From Mycobacterium sp. 1100029.7 (GTDB lineage: Bacteria; Actinomycetota; Actinomycetes; Mycobacteriales; Mycobacteriaceae): 64,000 bases of DNA. The translations under genes were made by a program, and so were the position numbers. The notes beneath the pieces were generated by a model. That model searched no databases. It saw nothing but the letters and a program-made list of their open reading frames with translations, and was not told the DNA's origin. Position 1 is the first letter of the stretch. Each line of letters opens with the position of its first letter. The stretch is from contig NZ_LZSC01000041.1 of assembly GCF_001665235.1 (NCBI RefSeq), positions 1-64,000 on the forward strand, written 5' to 3'. Shown piece by piece: positions 42,907 to 50,783 of this stretch.

Positions 42907-44007
42907 TTAGGTGGTCACCAAAGTGCTTGGTGCGTAAAGGCCTTTGCCGGTTATCAGGGGAAGGTCAAGCGTGCTCTGAATGCCGGGGGGTGCCGCGATC
43001 ACCGCCGGGATGGCGTTGACGATTCGACCCGCGGCGCCGGCGATCGCGGCGTGATTGTGGTCGCCTTTGCGGCTGCTCGGAATGATGTCGACGGCATACG
43101 ACGGCTCGCCGGTGATCTCGACGCGGTAGGAGCCGTCTCCGGAGGCGGGCTGCGGCAGGTCCGGACGCAAGTCGGGCCGCAGCCGGGTGACGTGCTCGAT
43201 GACGATGGCGGGGTGGCCCTTGACCATGCCGCGGATCTCGAACTGCAACACCGCCACGGTGCCCTTGGCGACGTGGCCGACCGCGATGTCGAAATCCTCT
43301 GGCGCCGGTTCACGCTGGTAGGACTCTTCGATCTGGTCGACCTCGATGCCCAGTCCGGCCGCCAGCTGCCGGATCGCGGTGCCCCAGGCGATGCTGAGAA
43401 TGCCCGGCTGCAGCAGCATCGGGATCTCGTCCATGGGCCGGGCGAACCCCATGTAGGACATCACTTCTTCGCCGTCGTAGCTGGCGTAGTCGTGGATCTC
43501 CATGCAGCGCACCTGCTCGATGCGCTGGCACGTTCCCGCGAGCGCGAACGGGATCAGGTCGTTGGCGAATCCGGGATCCACGCCGCTGATGAAGATGGTC
43601 GAATTGCCTTGTTTGGCAGCATCTTCCACGCGAGCAATGTACTTGTCGGGCATCACGCCCCACGGGTACTGCAGCAACCCCGGCGACGAGCCGACGACGT
43701 TGATGCCGGCGGCCAGGATGCGCATCACGTCGGTCATCGCGTCGGGCAGCCGGGTGTCGCCCATCGCGCAGTACACGACGCACTCGGGTTTGGCGGCGAT
43801 AATGGCGTCCAGGTCGTTGACGGCCTTGACACCGGTGACGGTCGGGGCGTCCAACCCGACGCCGCACAGCTCGCCGGCGTCGCGGCCCACCTTCTCCGGC
43901 GTCGACACGTTGACGCCGATCAGGTCGAACAGCGGATTGGTGATCAGTTCGGCTAGGGCCAGGCCTCCGACGTTGCCGGTACCGACGTGCGCGACGCGGA
44001 TCGCCAT
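42907..44007 (-). CDS. NAD(P)H-dependent amine dehydrogenase / DapB-like protein
   Basis: A 366-residue protein of the same family as 133-1269. It has VAHVGTGNVGGLALAELI as Rossmann loop, GRDAGELCGVG near 42, SGVDPGFANDLIPFAL near 140 and a shared C-terminal VNAIPAVIAAPPGI. Substrate unknown. It heads a two-gene unit with the SDR. The 240-base gap upstream contains a large hairpin. Confidence 0.82.
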   Translation of the reverse strand: MAIRVAHVGTGNVGGLALAELITNPLFDLIGVNVSTPEKVGRDAGELCGVGLDAPTVTGVKAVNDLDAIIAAKPECVVYCAMGDTRLPDAMTDVMRILAAGINVVGSSPGLLQYPWGVMPDKYIARVEDAAKQGNSTIFISGVDPGFANDLIPFALAGTCQRIEQVRCMEIHDYASYDGEEVMSYMGFARPMDEIPMLLQPGILSIAWGTAIRQLAAGLGIEVDQIEESYQREPAPEDFDIAVGHVAKGTVAVLQFEIRGMVKGHPAIVIEHVTRLRPDLRPDLPQPASGDGSYRVEITGEPSYAVDIIPSSRKGDHNHAAIAGAAGRIVNAIPAVIAAPPGIQSTLDLPLITGKGLYAPSTLVTT

Positions 44008-44110
44008 GACAGTCTCCGTCCCTCGAAGTCCCTAGAACCCAGGCAAACTTTTCTAGACAGTAGTCCACAACTTCCGGGCCGCCTACAGGGCCGGACGTAA
44101 CCGCGGCCAA

Positions 44111-44176
44111 GCCCGCGAGCGTAATCGCACGGCGAAAAATTGAGCGCAATCTCGCCGTGGGGTTACGCTCGCGGGC
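44111..44176. repeat. Nested 66-bp inverted repeat (large hairpin)
   Basis: Outer arms GCCCGCGAGCGTAA (44111-44124) and TTACGCTCGCGGGC (44163-44176) are perfect; inner arms CACGGCGA (44128-44135) and TCGCCGTG (44152-44159) are perfect; a further ATTG/CAAT pair lies in the loop. It has the look of a dispersed mycobacterial intergenic palindrome. It separates two divergent genes, so it is not a simple terminator. Confidence 0.75.
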
Positions 44177-44247
44177 AACAAGCATCTGGCGCGATCTGAG
44201 TAGTCCTACGCTTTCGGGCGCACCACATGGTTTCGCATCCTGAATGC

Positions 44248-44535
44248 ATGACCATTCCTGAAAACACCAAGAACACTCCCGCGTTTTTCATCCAGGCCGC
44301 CGTCGCGTTCGGGATCAGTTTCTTCGCCGCCCTGGGCGGGATTTTCTATCTGCCGCTCGACGCCTGGCAGCGGTTGTTCCTCGGCATGACCGTGCTGTTC
44401 CTGGTCTCGAGCGCGTTCACGCTGGCGAAGGTGATCCGCGATCAGCAAGAAGCCGCGACCGTGCGGGTGCGTCTGGACGAGGCGCGCATGGAGAAGCTGT
44501 TCGCCGAACACAATCCGTTCACCGCCGCGAGCTGA
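44248..44535 (+). CDS. YiaA/YiaB-like two-helix inner membrane protein
   Basis: A 95-residue protein with two membrane helices (FFIQAAVAFGISFFAALGGIFYLPL and RLFLGMTVLFLVSSAFTLAKVIRD), matching the YiaAB domain. Start MTIPENTKN at 44248 is preferred over a codon 21 bases earlier. A charged cytoplasmic tail follows. Function unknown. It lies 30 bases upstream of the sensor kinase gene. Confidence 0.75.
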   Translation: MTIPENTKNTPAFFIQAAVAFGISFFAALGGIFYLPLDAWQRLFLGMTVLFLVSSAFTLAKVIRDQQEAATVRVRLDEARMEKLFAEHNPFTAAS

Positions 44536-44565
44536 TCGTCCGACGGGTGTGCCGCCGGCACACTT

Positions 44566-45723
44566 ATGCTGAGCGCGATGACGCGCCCCGACCCCGATGC
44601 GACCGCGCCGCTGTGGCGGGCGGCGCAGGTGTTCCGGTTGCTGAGTTGCATCTACGCCACCGGCTTTCAGATCGCGATCAACCCGGATCTGCGCCGGCCC
44701 ATGCTCGGCTGGGTGCTGTTCGCGGTACTGATCGGCTGGAGCGCGGCGTGTGCGTTCGCCTACTTACGCGGGTTCGGCCGCAAGCCGGCGTGGGTGATCG
44801 CCGAGATCGTGATCGTGCTGCTGCTCATGTGGTCCAACAAAGTCGTCACCTTCGGACACTGGGCGGCCGACAACCAGACCTGGCCCACGACGTTGTGGGC
44901 CAGCAATCCCACGATCTCCGCCGCCATCCAGTTCGGTCCCGTACGGGGCATGCTGACCGGGCTCGCGGTGATGGCGACCAACTTCGCCGTCAAGAACTAC
45001 TTCGACCTCAACCTCGGGCACAACGCCACCATCATCATCGAGTTGGCGATCGGCATGGCGATCGGTCTGGCCGCGCAGACGGCGCGGCGGGCTCACCAGG
45101 AACTACAGCGTGCTGCCCAACTCTCCGCGGCGGTGCAAGAGCGCGAGCGACTGTCTCGTGAGGTGCATGACGGGGCCATCCAGGTGCTGGCGCTGGTCGC
45201 CAAGCGTGGTCACGAAATCGGCGGCGCCACAGCAGAACTGGCTGAGCTGGCCAGTGAACAGGAACGCGCGCTACGGCGTTGGGTCACCTCCACCGCCATC
45301 GACGAGTACGGGGATGCGACGACGATCGACTTCCGCACGCTGCTGCGGCGCCGCGAGTCCGACCGCGTCTGCATGAGCCTGCCGGGAACCGCGGTGGATC
45401 TGCCCCGCCGGGTCGCCGCCGAGCTGGACGCCGCCGTGGGCAACGCCCTGGACAACGCCAGGGCGCACGCGGGCCCGGATGCGCAGGCCTTCGTGCTCCT
45501 AGAAGATCTCGGCGATTCGGTGTTGGTCAGCGTTCGCGACGACGGCGTCGGCATTGCCGAAGGCCGGCTTGCCGACGCCGCCCGCGAGGGTCGCCTTGGG
45601 ATTTCGAAATCGATTGTGGGACGGCTGAACTCGCTGGGCGGAACGGCGCAGCTGCACAGCAGCCCGGGTCAAGGCGTCGAGTGGGAGTTGTGCGTGCCAC
45701 GACCGGGGGGACGAGATGACTGA
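44566..45723 (+). CDS. Membrane sensor histidine kinase (NarL-partner type)
   Basis: A 385-residue kinase. About five helices span residues 20-170; a short coiled region leads to the DHp segment ERERLSREVHDGAIQVLAL (phospho-His in EVHDG, about residue 198); the HATPase has an N box NALDNARAHA near 300 and DDGVGI near 330. It overlaps the response regulator by 8 bases. A start at 44578 (MTRPDPD) is equally possible. The signal is unknown; the large membrane portion suggests envelope or lipid sensing. It resembles the kinases that NCBI groups as MacS-like (recalled, not tested). Confidence 0.85.
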   Translation: MLSAMTRPDPDATAPLWRAAQVFRLLSCIYATGFQIAINPDLRRPMLGWVLFAVLIGWSAACAFAYLRGFGRKPAWVIAEIVIVLLLMWSNKVVTFGHWAADNQTWPTTLWASNPTISAAIQFGPVRGMLTGLAVMATNFAVKNYFDLNLGHNATIIIELAIGMAIGLAAQTARRAHQELQRAAQLSAAVQERERLSREVHDGAIQVLALVAKRGHEIGGATAELAELASEQERALRRWVTSTAIDEYGDATTIDFRTLLRRRESDRVCMSLPGTAVDLPRRVAAELDAAVGNALDNARAHAGPDAQAFVLLEDLGDSVLVSVRDDGVGIAEGRLADAAREGRLGISKSIVGRLNSLGGTAQLHSSPGQGVEWELCVPRPGGRDD

Positions 45724-46375
45724 CGCCGCAACAACGGTGATGGTGGTAGACGATCATCCGATCTGGCGCGACGCCGTGGCCCGTGATCTTGCCGAGGACG
45801 GCTTCAACGTGGTCGCCACCGCCGACGGGGTGGCGGCCGCGCGACGCAGGGCGGCCGCGGTGCGGCCCGATGTCGTGGTGATGGACATGAATCTGTCCGA
45901 CGGCAACGGCGCGCAGGCGACAGCAGAGGTGTTGGCGGTGTCCCCGTCCACCCGAATCTTGGTGCTGTCGGCCTCCGACGAGCGCGACGACGTTCTCGAG
46001 GCGGTCAAGGCCGGGGCCATCGGCTACCTGGTCAAGAGCGCTTCCAAGGCCGAATTGGCCGAAGCCGTGCAGTCCACCGCAGCGGGGCGTGCCGTGTTCA
46101 CCCCGAGCCTGGCCGGGCTGGTGCTGGGCGAGTATCGCCGCATCGCCCAGCGCAAGGATTCCGAACCGTCCGGCCCGAGCTTGACCGAACGCGAAACCGA
46201 GGTGCTGCGCTACGTCGCAAAGGGCATGTCGGCCAAGCAGATCGGTGAACGTCTTTCGTTGAGTCATCGCACCGTCGAAAACCACATCCAAGCGACATTC
46301 CGTAAGTTGCAGGTCGCCAATCGGGTCGAGTTGACCCGTTACGCAATCGAACACGGCCTCGACGGCGAAGCCTGA
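45716..46375 (+). CDS. NarL/LuxR-family response regulator
   Basis: A 219-residue regulator. Receiver domain residues 5-120 with VVDDH, phospho-Asp in VVMDMNLSDG (about 57), and lysine in LVKSASK (about 105). The LuxR-type HTH is residues 155-215 (LTERETEVLRYVAKGMSAKQIGERLSLSHRTVENHIQATFRKLQVANRVELTRYA). Partner of the adjacent kinase. Its 3' end overlaps the convergent membrane protein by 37 bases. Confidence 0.9.
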   Translation: MTDAATTVMVVDDHPIWRDAVARDLAEDGFNVVATADGVAAARRRAAAVRPDVVVMDMNLSDGNGAQATAEVLAVSPSTRILVLSASDERDDVLEAVKAGAIGYLVKSASKAELAEAVQSTAAGRAVFTPSLAGLVLGEYRRIAQRKDSEPSGPSLTERETEVLRYVAKGMSAKQIGERLSLSHRTVENHIQATFRKLQVANRVELTRYAIEHGLDGEA

Positions 46376-46836
46376 CCGGCACAGCCGTGTTGCGAAACTG
46401 CAAGCGCCACAGCCGTTGTCAAGACGCCAAGGGTACAGGCGACGATGGCCCACGCCACGGACTGGGTGGGCAGCCCGGCCATCGTCTTGCCGAACACCAG
46501 CGTGGCGGGCACGAGCCCGCAGACCAGCAGCAGACCGGACAACAGGCCCGGCGCACACGCGATCATCGTCACCCAGATGCCGGCACGGCGGCGCAACAGC
46601 AGCATGGTGGCCCCGCCGAACAGCGTCAGGGCCGCGGCGGCCTCCAGCAGTCCCACCGCAACCAAGCCGATCCCGAGCGGCCCCACCAGCAGCAGGGGGG
46701 TCAGAAAGCCAAGTCCCCCGGCGACTTTCGTCAGCTCCAGGTCGCTGGCGACGAAGCCCAGCCCGTTCACCGCAGCGCCCAGAATTGTCATCAGGGCGAC
46801 CGCGGTGCCGGGGACGGGCGGAAGCGCGGATTTCAC
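46339..46836 (-). CDS. Conserved four-helix membrane protein
   Basis: A 165-residue hydrophobic protein with four likely helices (for example TPLLLVGPLGIGLVAVGLLEAAAALTLFGGATMLLL). It starts with GTG inside the stop of the acyltransferase gene (4-base overlap). The reading frame upstream of this is Arg-rich and not protein-like. I do not recognise a family. Coupling to the acyltransferase suggests a shared envelope role. Confidence 0.65.
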   Translation of the reverse strand: MKSALPPVPGTAVALMTILGAAVNGLGFVASDLELTKVAGGLGFLTPLLLVGPLGIGLVAVGLLEAAAALTLFGGATMLLLRRRAGIWVTMIACAPGLLSGLLLVCGLVPATLVFGKTMAGLPTQSVAWAIVACTLGVLTTAVALAVSQHGCAGQASPSRPCSIA

Positions 46837-48134
46837 GTCCGATCCCGGCCGAGCGCGGCGAGCGCCCGGGCGCCGATCAAGCCGGCCACCATCGTCGCGA
46901 CGCAGATCAGTCCGTCGTCCTTGAGTCCCCATTTGATCGCGGCCAGGGTCGCCACCCCGGTGACACACAGCGACAGCCCTGCCGCCACACCCCGGCCCGT
47001 CGAGGTGATGGCCGGCGCACCGTCCCAGCCGGCGAGCGGATTGTTCTCCAGCGGCCGCAGCAGCAAGAACAACACCGCCACGGCGGCGACCATCAGGAGC
47101 AGTTGCATCACGCTGACCGCGAGGAAGTCGGGCCGACCGGGGTAGCGCGGGTGGCCCAGGTAGTCGAAGAGCAGGTGCATGCCCAGCAGGGCCGGCATGT
47201 GCCACAGGTACAGCGTCATCGCTCCCGAGTTGCCCAGCGCGGTCCACCACCACACCCGCGGCCGTTGCGCCCAGCGGGCGATCGCGGGCATCGCGGCCAG
47301 GGCCAGCGCGCTCAGGATGATGGCGTGCCCGGCGAGCAGCAGCGACGGCGGGCTGGTGTTGGACAGGTGGTGATCCCCGGTGCCGACCATGCTGATCTCA
47401 TACGGCCCCCAGGAGACCAGCGCGATGTCCACGGTCAGAAACGTCGCGGATGTGGCCAGCGCGGCAGGTGCGGTGAGCAGCCCGCGCCGGTACGCGACGC
47501 CGAACATGGCGGGGATCAGCCAGACCGCGAGATTCAGATAGCCCAGCGCCGACGCGGCGTGCCAGTGCACCCGGATGGCGTCGATGGCGGCGATGCTGCC
47601 GTAGACCGACCCCACACCCACGGCCAGGCGGGTCCGGGTGGTGATCGCGTTCAGCATCGGCATCGCCGCCAGCACCAGCACGTAGGCGCCCAGAAACCAC
47701 AGCAGCTGGATGCTGACGCCGGCGATTGGCTCGTAAACGTGTTGCGGCAGAACCGGATACAGGATGGTGAGCGCGACCGCCCAGAACCCGAGGTAATAGA
47801 ACACCGGGCGGAACAGTCGGGTGCAGCGCTTCATCAGCCAGCCGCCCCAGTTGGTGCCGGGCCGCCAGGAGGACAAGGAAGCCGCGGCACCGGCGAAGAA
47901 GAACAGCGGCATGATCTGGAAGATCCAGGTCAGAGCCTGAAACACCGGCGAGATGGTGAGCATGTTGTCCCAGATCAGCACCTGGTTGCGGATGACGCTG
48001 ATCGCCATCACGGTGTGGCCGGTCACGACACCGACCAGCGAGACGATGCGAATGACATCGAGAGCGCGGTCGCGGTCGGCCGGTGTGCGTGCTGCCAGCT
48101 CGGTGGGGCTCGGAATGCCCAGTGAAGTCGTCAT
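46833..48134 (-). CDS. Acyltransferase-3 family membrane protein
   Basis: A 433-residue protein with about ten helices. It begins with RALDVIRIVSLVGVVTGHTVMA, where the buried His of the acyltransferase-3 family is expected, and has FFFAGAAASLSSWR near residue 85. Such enzymes O-acylate sugars, lipids or glycans of the envelope. Start MTTSLGIPS at 48134. A candidate NarL-type site lies upstream, suggesting control by the adjacent two-component system. Confidence 0.85.
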   Translation of the reverse strand: MTTSLGIPSPTELAARTPADRDRALDVIRIVSLVGVVTGHTVMAISVIRNQVLIWDNMLTISPVFQALTWIFQIMPLFFFAGAAASLSSWRPGTNWGGWLMKRCTRLFRPVFYYLGFWAVALTILYPVLPQHVYEPIAGVSIQLLWFLGAYVLVLAAMPMLNAITTRTRLAVGVGSVYGSIAAIDAIRVHWHAASALGYLNLAVWLIPAMFGVAYRRGLLTAPAALATSATFLTVDIALVSWGPYEISMVGTGDHHLSNTSPPSLLLAGHAIILSALALAAMPAIARWAQRPRVWWWTALGNSGAMTLYLWHMPALLGMHLLFDYLGHPRYPGRPDFLAVSVMQLLLMVAAVAVLFLLLRPLENNPLAGWDGAPAITSTGRGVAAGLSLCVTGVATLAAIKWGLKDDGLICVATMVAGLIGARALAALGRDRT

Positions 48135-48178
48135 GGGAACAGCGTCGCCCGACGGCAAACACAAAACCCGCGCGAAAC

Positions 48179-48206
48179 TACCCGTCAGGGGTGAGTAGAA
48201 CTACTC
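48179..48206. promoter_or_regulatory. Inverted heptamers plus palindrome upstream of the acyltransferase
   Basis: TACCCGT (48179-48185) and GTGAGTA (48191-48197) form inverted TAC/GTA heptamers of the type bound by NarL-like regulators. The overlapping GAGTAG-AA-CTACTC (48193-48206) is a perfect palindrome. It lies 45-72 bases upstream of the acyltransferase start. Confidence 0.4.
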
Positions 48207-48212
48207 AATTGG

Positions 48213-48854
48213 CTAGGGCCCGAGCGGGGACTCGGTGCGGGTCGCCTCGTCGCGGATCAGGCCCCGCAGCAGCGCGGTGCTGAACTCGGCGGCGATCTCC
48301 TTGGCGCTGCGCCGTCCGCTCGGGCGCAGCCAGCGATAGCTGCCCAGCGTCATGCCGATGTAGCCCAGCGCCAGCACGTGCGAGTCGCATTGATAGAACT
48401 CACCGCTGGCGATCCCGCGGTCGATCAGGCCGTGCACGTGGTGGTACACCTGCGCTTCCTTTTCGCGCACCTCGGCGACCTGCTCTTCGGTGAACCATTC
48501 GGTGATGTAGGGCTGCTCCTGGAAGTAGACCGCCGCCCGCTCGGGATCACTCGCGATGCCGGTGAGCAGGCGAATCGTGTACTGGTAGAGCGCCTCGCGG
48601 GCCGTCCAGGAGGGATCGTCGTGCACGGCGGCCAGGGTGCCCTCGGCGGCCTGCCGGTAGATGTCGAACAGGATCAGCGACTTGCTGGCGTAGTAGTGGT
48701 AGACGGTCGCCTTGTTCAGGCCGATGACGTCGGCGACGTCATCCATCCGGGTGCCGTGGTAGCCGCGGGCGGCGAACAGCTTGGTGGCGACGGCCAGCAA
48801 CTCCTCGCGGCGTGTTAACCCGTTTCGGGTGATGCTGTCGGATGACATGTCCAC
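48213..48854 (-). CDS. TetR-family regulator (FadR/KstR2-like layout)
   Basis: A 213-residue regulator. HTH residues about 15-60 (ELLAVATKLFAARGYHGTRMDDVADVIGLNKATVYHYYASKSLIL). The ligand domain has YFQEQPYITEWFTEEQVAEV near 115 and GMTLGSYRWLRPSGRRSAKEIAAEF near 170, the layout of acyl-CoA-responsive mycobacterial TetRs. A start two codons later is possible. It may be the counterpart of Rv0158 by length and orientation. An operator-like palindrome lies 64 bases upstream. Confidence 0.82.
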   Translation of the reverse strand: MDMSSDSITRNGLTRREELLAVATKLFAARGYHGTRMDDVADVIGLNKATVYHYYASKSLILFDIYRQAAEGTLAAVHDDPSWTAREALYQYTIRLLTGIASDPERAAVYFQEQPYITEWFTEEQVAEVREKEAQVYHHVHGLIDRGIASGEFYQCDSHVLALGYIGMTLGSYRWLRPSGRRSAKEIAAEFSTALLRGLIRDEATRTESPLGP

Positions 48855-48917
48855 TCACTATCGTCGCTGCCAGCGGGGCCGGATGGGCAGGTAACCGGGC
48901 CCGGTGTAGGCAAAGTA

Positions 48918-48933
48918 CCAATCAACTGGTTGG
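48918..48933. promoter_or_regulatory. TetR-type operator candidate
   Basis: CCAATCAACTGGTTGG is an imperfect palindrome with CCAA/TTGG ends and CAAC/GTTG inside, the style of many mycobacterial TetR operators. It lies between the TetR gene and the microprotein gene on the opposite strand, so it may control both. Confidence 0.5.
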
Positions 48934-48973
48934 ACAGTTTAGAGGTATCGGCTTCTGTCGCACTGCCGCATAT

Positions 48974-49004
48974 GCGACTAGACTTCATTATTTGAACTAG
49001 TCGC
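48974..49004. promoter_or_regulatory. Inverted repeat upstream of first microprotein
   Basis: GCGACTAG and CTAGTCGC are perfect 8-base arms around a 15-base AT-rich spacer, ending 18 bases before the first microprotein start. A partly matching TTGAAACTAG lies before the second copy (about 49326-49335). It could be an operator or an mRNA 5' hairpin. Confidence 0.5.
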
Positions 49005-49022
49005 GAGCACAGAGGTGGGGCG

Positions 49023-49148
49023 ATGGATCCGAGTCCGGATTATGACGGTAGCGACGAAATCGAATTCTTCATGCGATACCTGACCTGGGGCCTGCGCGGC
49101 GTCCAGGACGGCAACGGCTACCCGCCCCCCGCGTACCCGCCCGTTTAG
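49023..49148 (+). CDS. 41-residue microprotein, copy A
   Basis: An ORF of 41 residues starting MDPSPDYDGSDEIEFF and ending GYPPPAYPPV. It has an acidic first third, an amphipathic centre (FFMRYLTWGLRGV) and a Pro/Tyr-rich tail. A GAGGTGGGG ribosome-binding site lies 2 bases before the ATG. That a second gene 200 bases downstream encodes a protein identical at 36 of 41 positions, with many silent changes, is strong evidence that it is translated. No signal peptide is visible. Function unknown. Confidence 0.75.
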   Translation: MDPSPDYDGSDEIEFFMRYLTWGLRGVQDGNGYPPPAYPPV

Positions 49149-49345
49149 GCAGAGTTTTTCGCCTCGGAGAACAAAACACCGGCCCACCGGTCGGCAGGGC
49201 CCACGTCTTGACAATTCCAGCTACTGGTTAGCTTGCGCTGCAACAGAATTCGGAGTCGACTCGGTGTTTGCCGCGATGCGTGCGGCACTGCCTGGGTGGC
49301 GCGGCGCACCCCCAGACCCGGGACGTTGAAACTAGCGTTGGTCGC

Positions 49346-49471
49346 ATGGACCCGAGTCCGGACTACGACGCCAGCGATGAAATCGAGTTCTTCATGCGAT
49401 ACCTGACCTGGGGCCTGCGTGGGGTCGAGAATGGGCAGGGCTATCCGCCGCCGGCCTACCCGCCTGCCTGA
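49346..49471 (+). CDS. 41-residue microprotein, copy B
   Basis: Second tandem copy, same length, differing from copy A at residues 9, 28, 29, 31 and 41. The nucleotide differences are mostly at third codon positions, which indicates selection on the protein. Copy B has a weaker ribosome-binding site. It ends 11 bases before the stop of the convergent P450 gene. Function unknown. Confidence 0.75.
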   Translation: MDPSPDYDASDEIEFFMRYLTWGLRGVENGQGYPPPAYPPA

Positions 49472-49482
49472 ACCGCACCGGT

Positions 49483-50712
49483 TCAGCCGCGGTATGCGAC
49501 GTCGAGGCGCTTGACTCCGTTGATCCAGCCTGACCGCAGGCGCTGCGGTTCGGCGACCTTGCTGATATCGGGAATCTGTTCGGCGAGCTCGTCGAAGATC
49601 AACTTGATCTCCATACGGGCCAGATTGGCGCCGATGCAGTAGTGCGCCCCATTGCCGCCAAAACTCAGGTGCGGGTTGGGATTGCGCAGAATGTCGAAAT
49701 CAAACGGGTTGTCGAAGACTTCCTCGTCGAAGTTCGCGGAGCTGTAGAACAGACCGACGCGCTGGCCTTCCCGGATGCTGACACCACCTACTTCGACGTC
49801 GGCGAGGGCGGTGCGCTGGAAGCAATGCACCGGGCTGGCCCAGCGGATGATCTCGTCGACCGCAGTGGCCGGTCGCTCGCGCTTGAACAGTTCCCATTGA
49901 GCCGGGTGGTCGAAGAACGCGTTCATCCCGTGCGTCATGGCGTTGCGGGTCGTTTCGTTGCCGGCCACCGCCAGCAGGATCACGAAGAACGCGAATTCGA
50001 CGTCGCCCAGCGCATCGCCGTCGATGTCGGCCTGGATCAACCGCGTGACGATGTCGTCGGCCGGGCAGCGGCGCCGCTCGTCGGCCATGTTGTAGGCGTA
50101 GGCCATCAGCTCGGCATTGGCGGTCGTGGGGTCGCTGTCGAAATCCGGATCGTCGGTGTTCATGATCGCGTTGGTCCAGTCGAACAATTTCGCGCGATCG
50201 CCTTCTGGCACGCCGATCAGATCCGCGATCGCCAGCAGGGGCAGGTTCATCGCGATGTCGTCGACGAAGTTGCCGTCGGCCTTGCGTGCGGCGGTGCGCA
50301 CGATCTCCTTGGCGGCGCCGGCCAGCTTCTCTTCGAGTTGGCCGATCGCGCGCGGCGTGAACAGCCGCGACACCAGCTTGCGCAGCCGGGTGTGTTCGGG
50401 GGCGTCGTGGTTGATCAGCAGCGCCTTGGTCAGCTCGAGCTGATCCGCGGTGACGCCTTCGGGCAGGCGCATGACGGCGCCCTGCCGGTTGGTCGACCAC
50501 AGTTCGTTGTTGCGCGAGATGGCCCCGACGTCCTCGTGGCGGCTGATCACCCAGTAGCCGCCGTCGTCGAAGATCGATTCGGGCTGCGCGTTCCACCAGA
50601 CCGGCGCCGTGCGGCGCAGCTCGGCGAATTGGGTGACCGGCAGTCCGGCCAGCAATACGTCGGGGTCGGTGAAATCGAAGTTCTCGCCGAACGGACACGT
50701 CGTTGTGCTCAT
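49483..50712 (-). CDS. CYP125-like cytochrome P450 (steroid side-chain type)
   Basis: A 409-residue P450. FDFTDPDVLLAGLPVTQFAELRRTAPVWW at the N-terminus, VAGNETTRNAMTHGM near residue 240, ANFDEEVFDNPFDFDILRNPNPH near 325 and the heme loop FGGNGAHYCIGANLARM near 352 closely follow CYP125 as I recall it. CYP125 oxidises the terminal carbon of the cholesterol side chain. Whether this paralogue acts on sterols is not shown; it is not in a cholesterol gene cluster here. Start MSTTTCPF at 50712. Confidence 0.85.
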   Translation of the reverse strand: MSTTTCPFGENFDFTDPDVLLAGLPVTQFAELRRTAPVWWNAQPESIFDDGGYWVISRHEDVGAISRNNELWSTNRQGAVMRLPEGVTADQLELTKALLINHDAPEHTRLRKLVSRLFTPRAIGQLEEKLAGAAKEIVRTAARKADGNFVDDIAMNLPLLAIADLIGVPEGDRAKLFDWTNAIMNTDDPDFDSDPTTANAELMAYAYNMADERRRCPADDIVTRLIQADIDGDALGDVEFAFFVILLAVAGNETTRNAMTHGMNAFFDHPAQWELFKRERPATAVDEIIRWASPVHCFQRTALADVEVGGVSIREGQRVGLFYSSANFDEEVFDNPFDFDILRNPNPHLSFGGNGAHYCIGANLARMEIKLIFDELAEQIPDISKVAEPQRLRSGWINGVKRLDVAYRG

Positions 50713-50720
50713 GACGCCGA

Positions 50721-50747
50721 TCATACAGCTGATTACACGGCGTATGA
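50721..50747. promoter_or_regulatory. Inverted repeat between CYP125-like and TetR genes
   Basis: TCATAC and GTATGA are perfect 6-base arms separated by 15 bases, in the 71-base gap between two divergent starts. Fits an operator for the adjacent TetR protein. Confidence 0.5.
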
Positions 50748-50783
50748 CCGGGTATTTGGCCGCGAGTCGACTATCGTCGCGGT

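Noticed and set aside
46416..48125. 569-residue open frame on the plus strand
   Set aside because: It is antisense to the acyltransferase, which has clear membrane helices and family motifs. The frame is rich in Arg, His, Gln and Pro without domains, as expected for shadow frames at this GC content.
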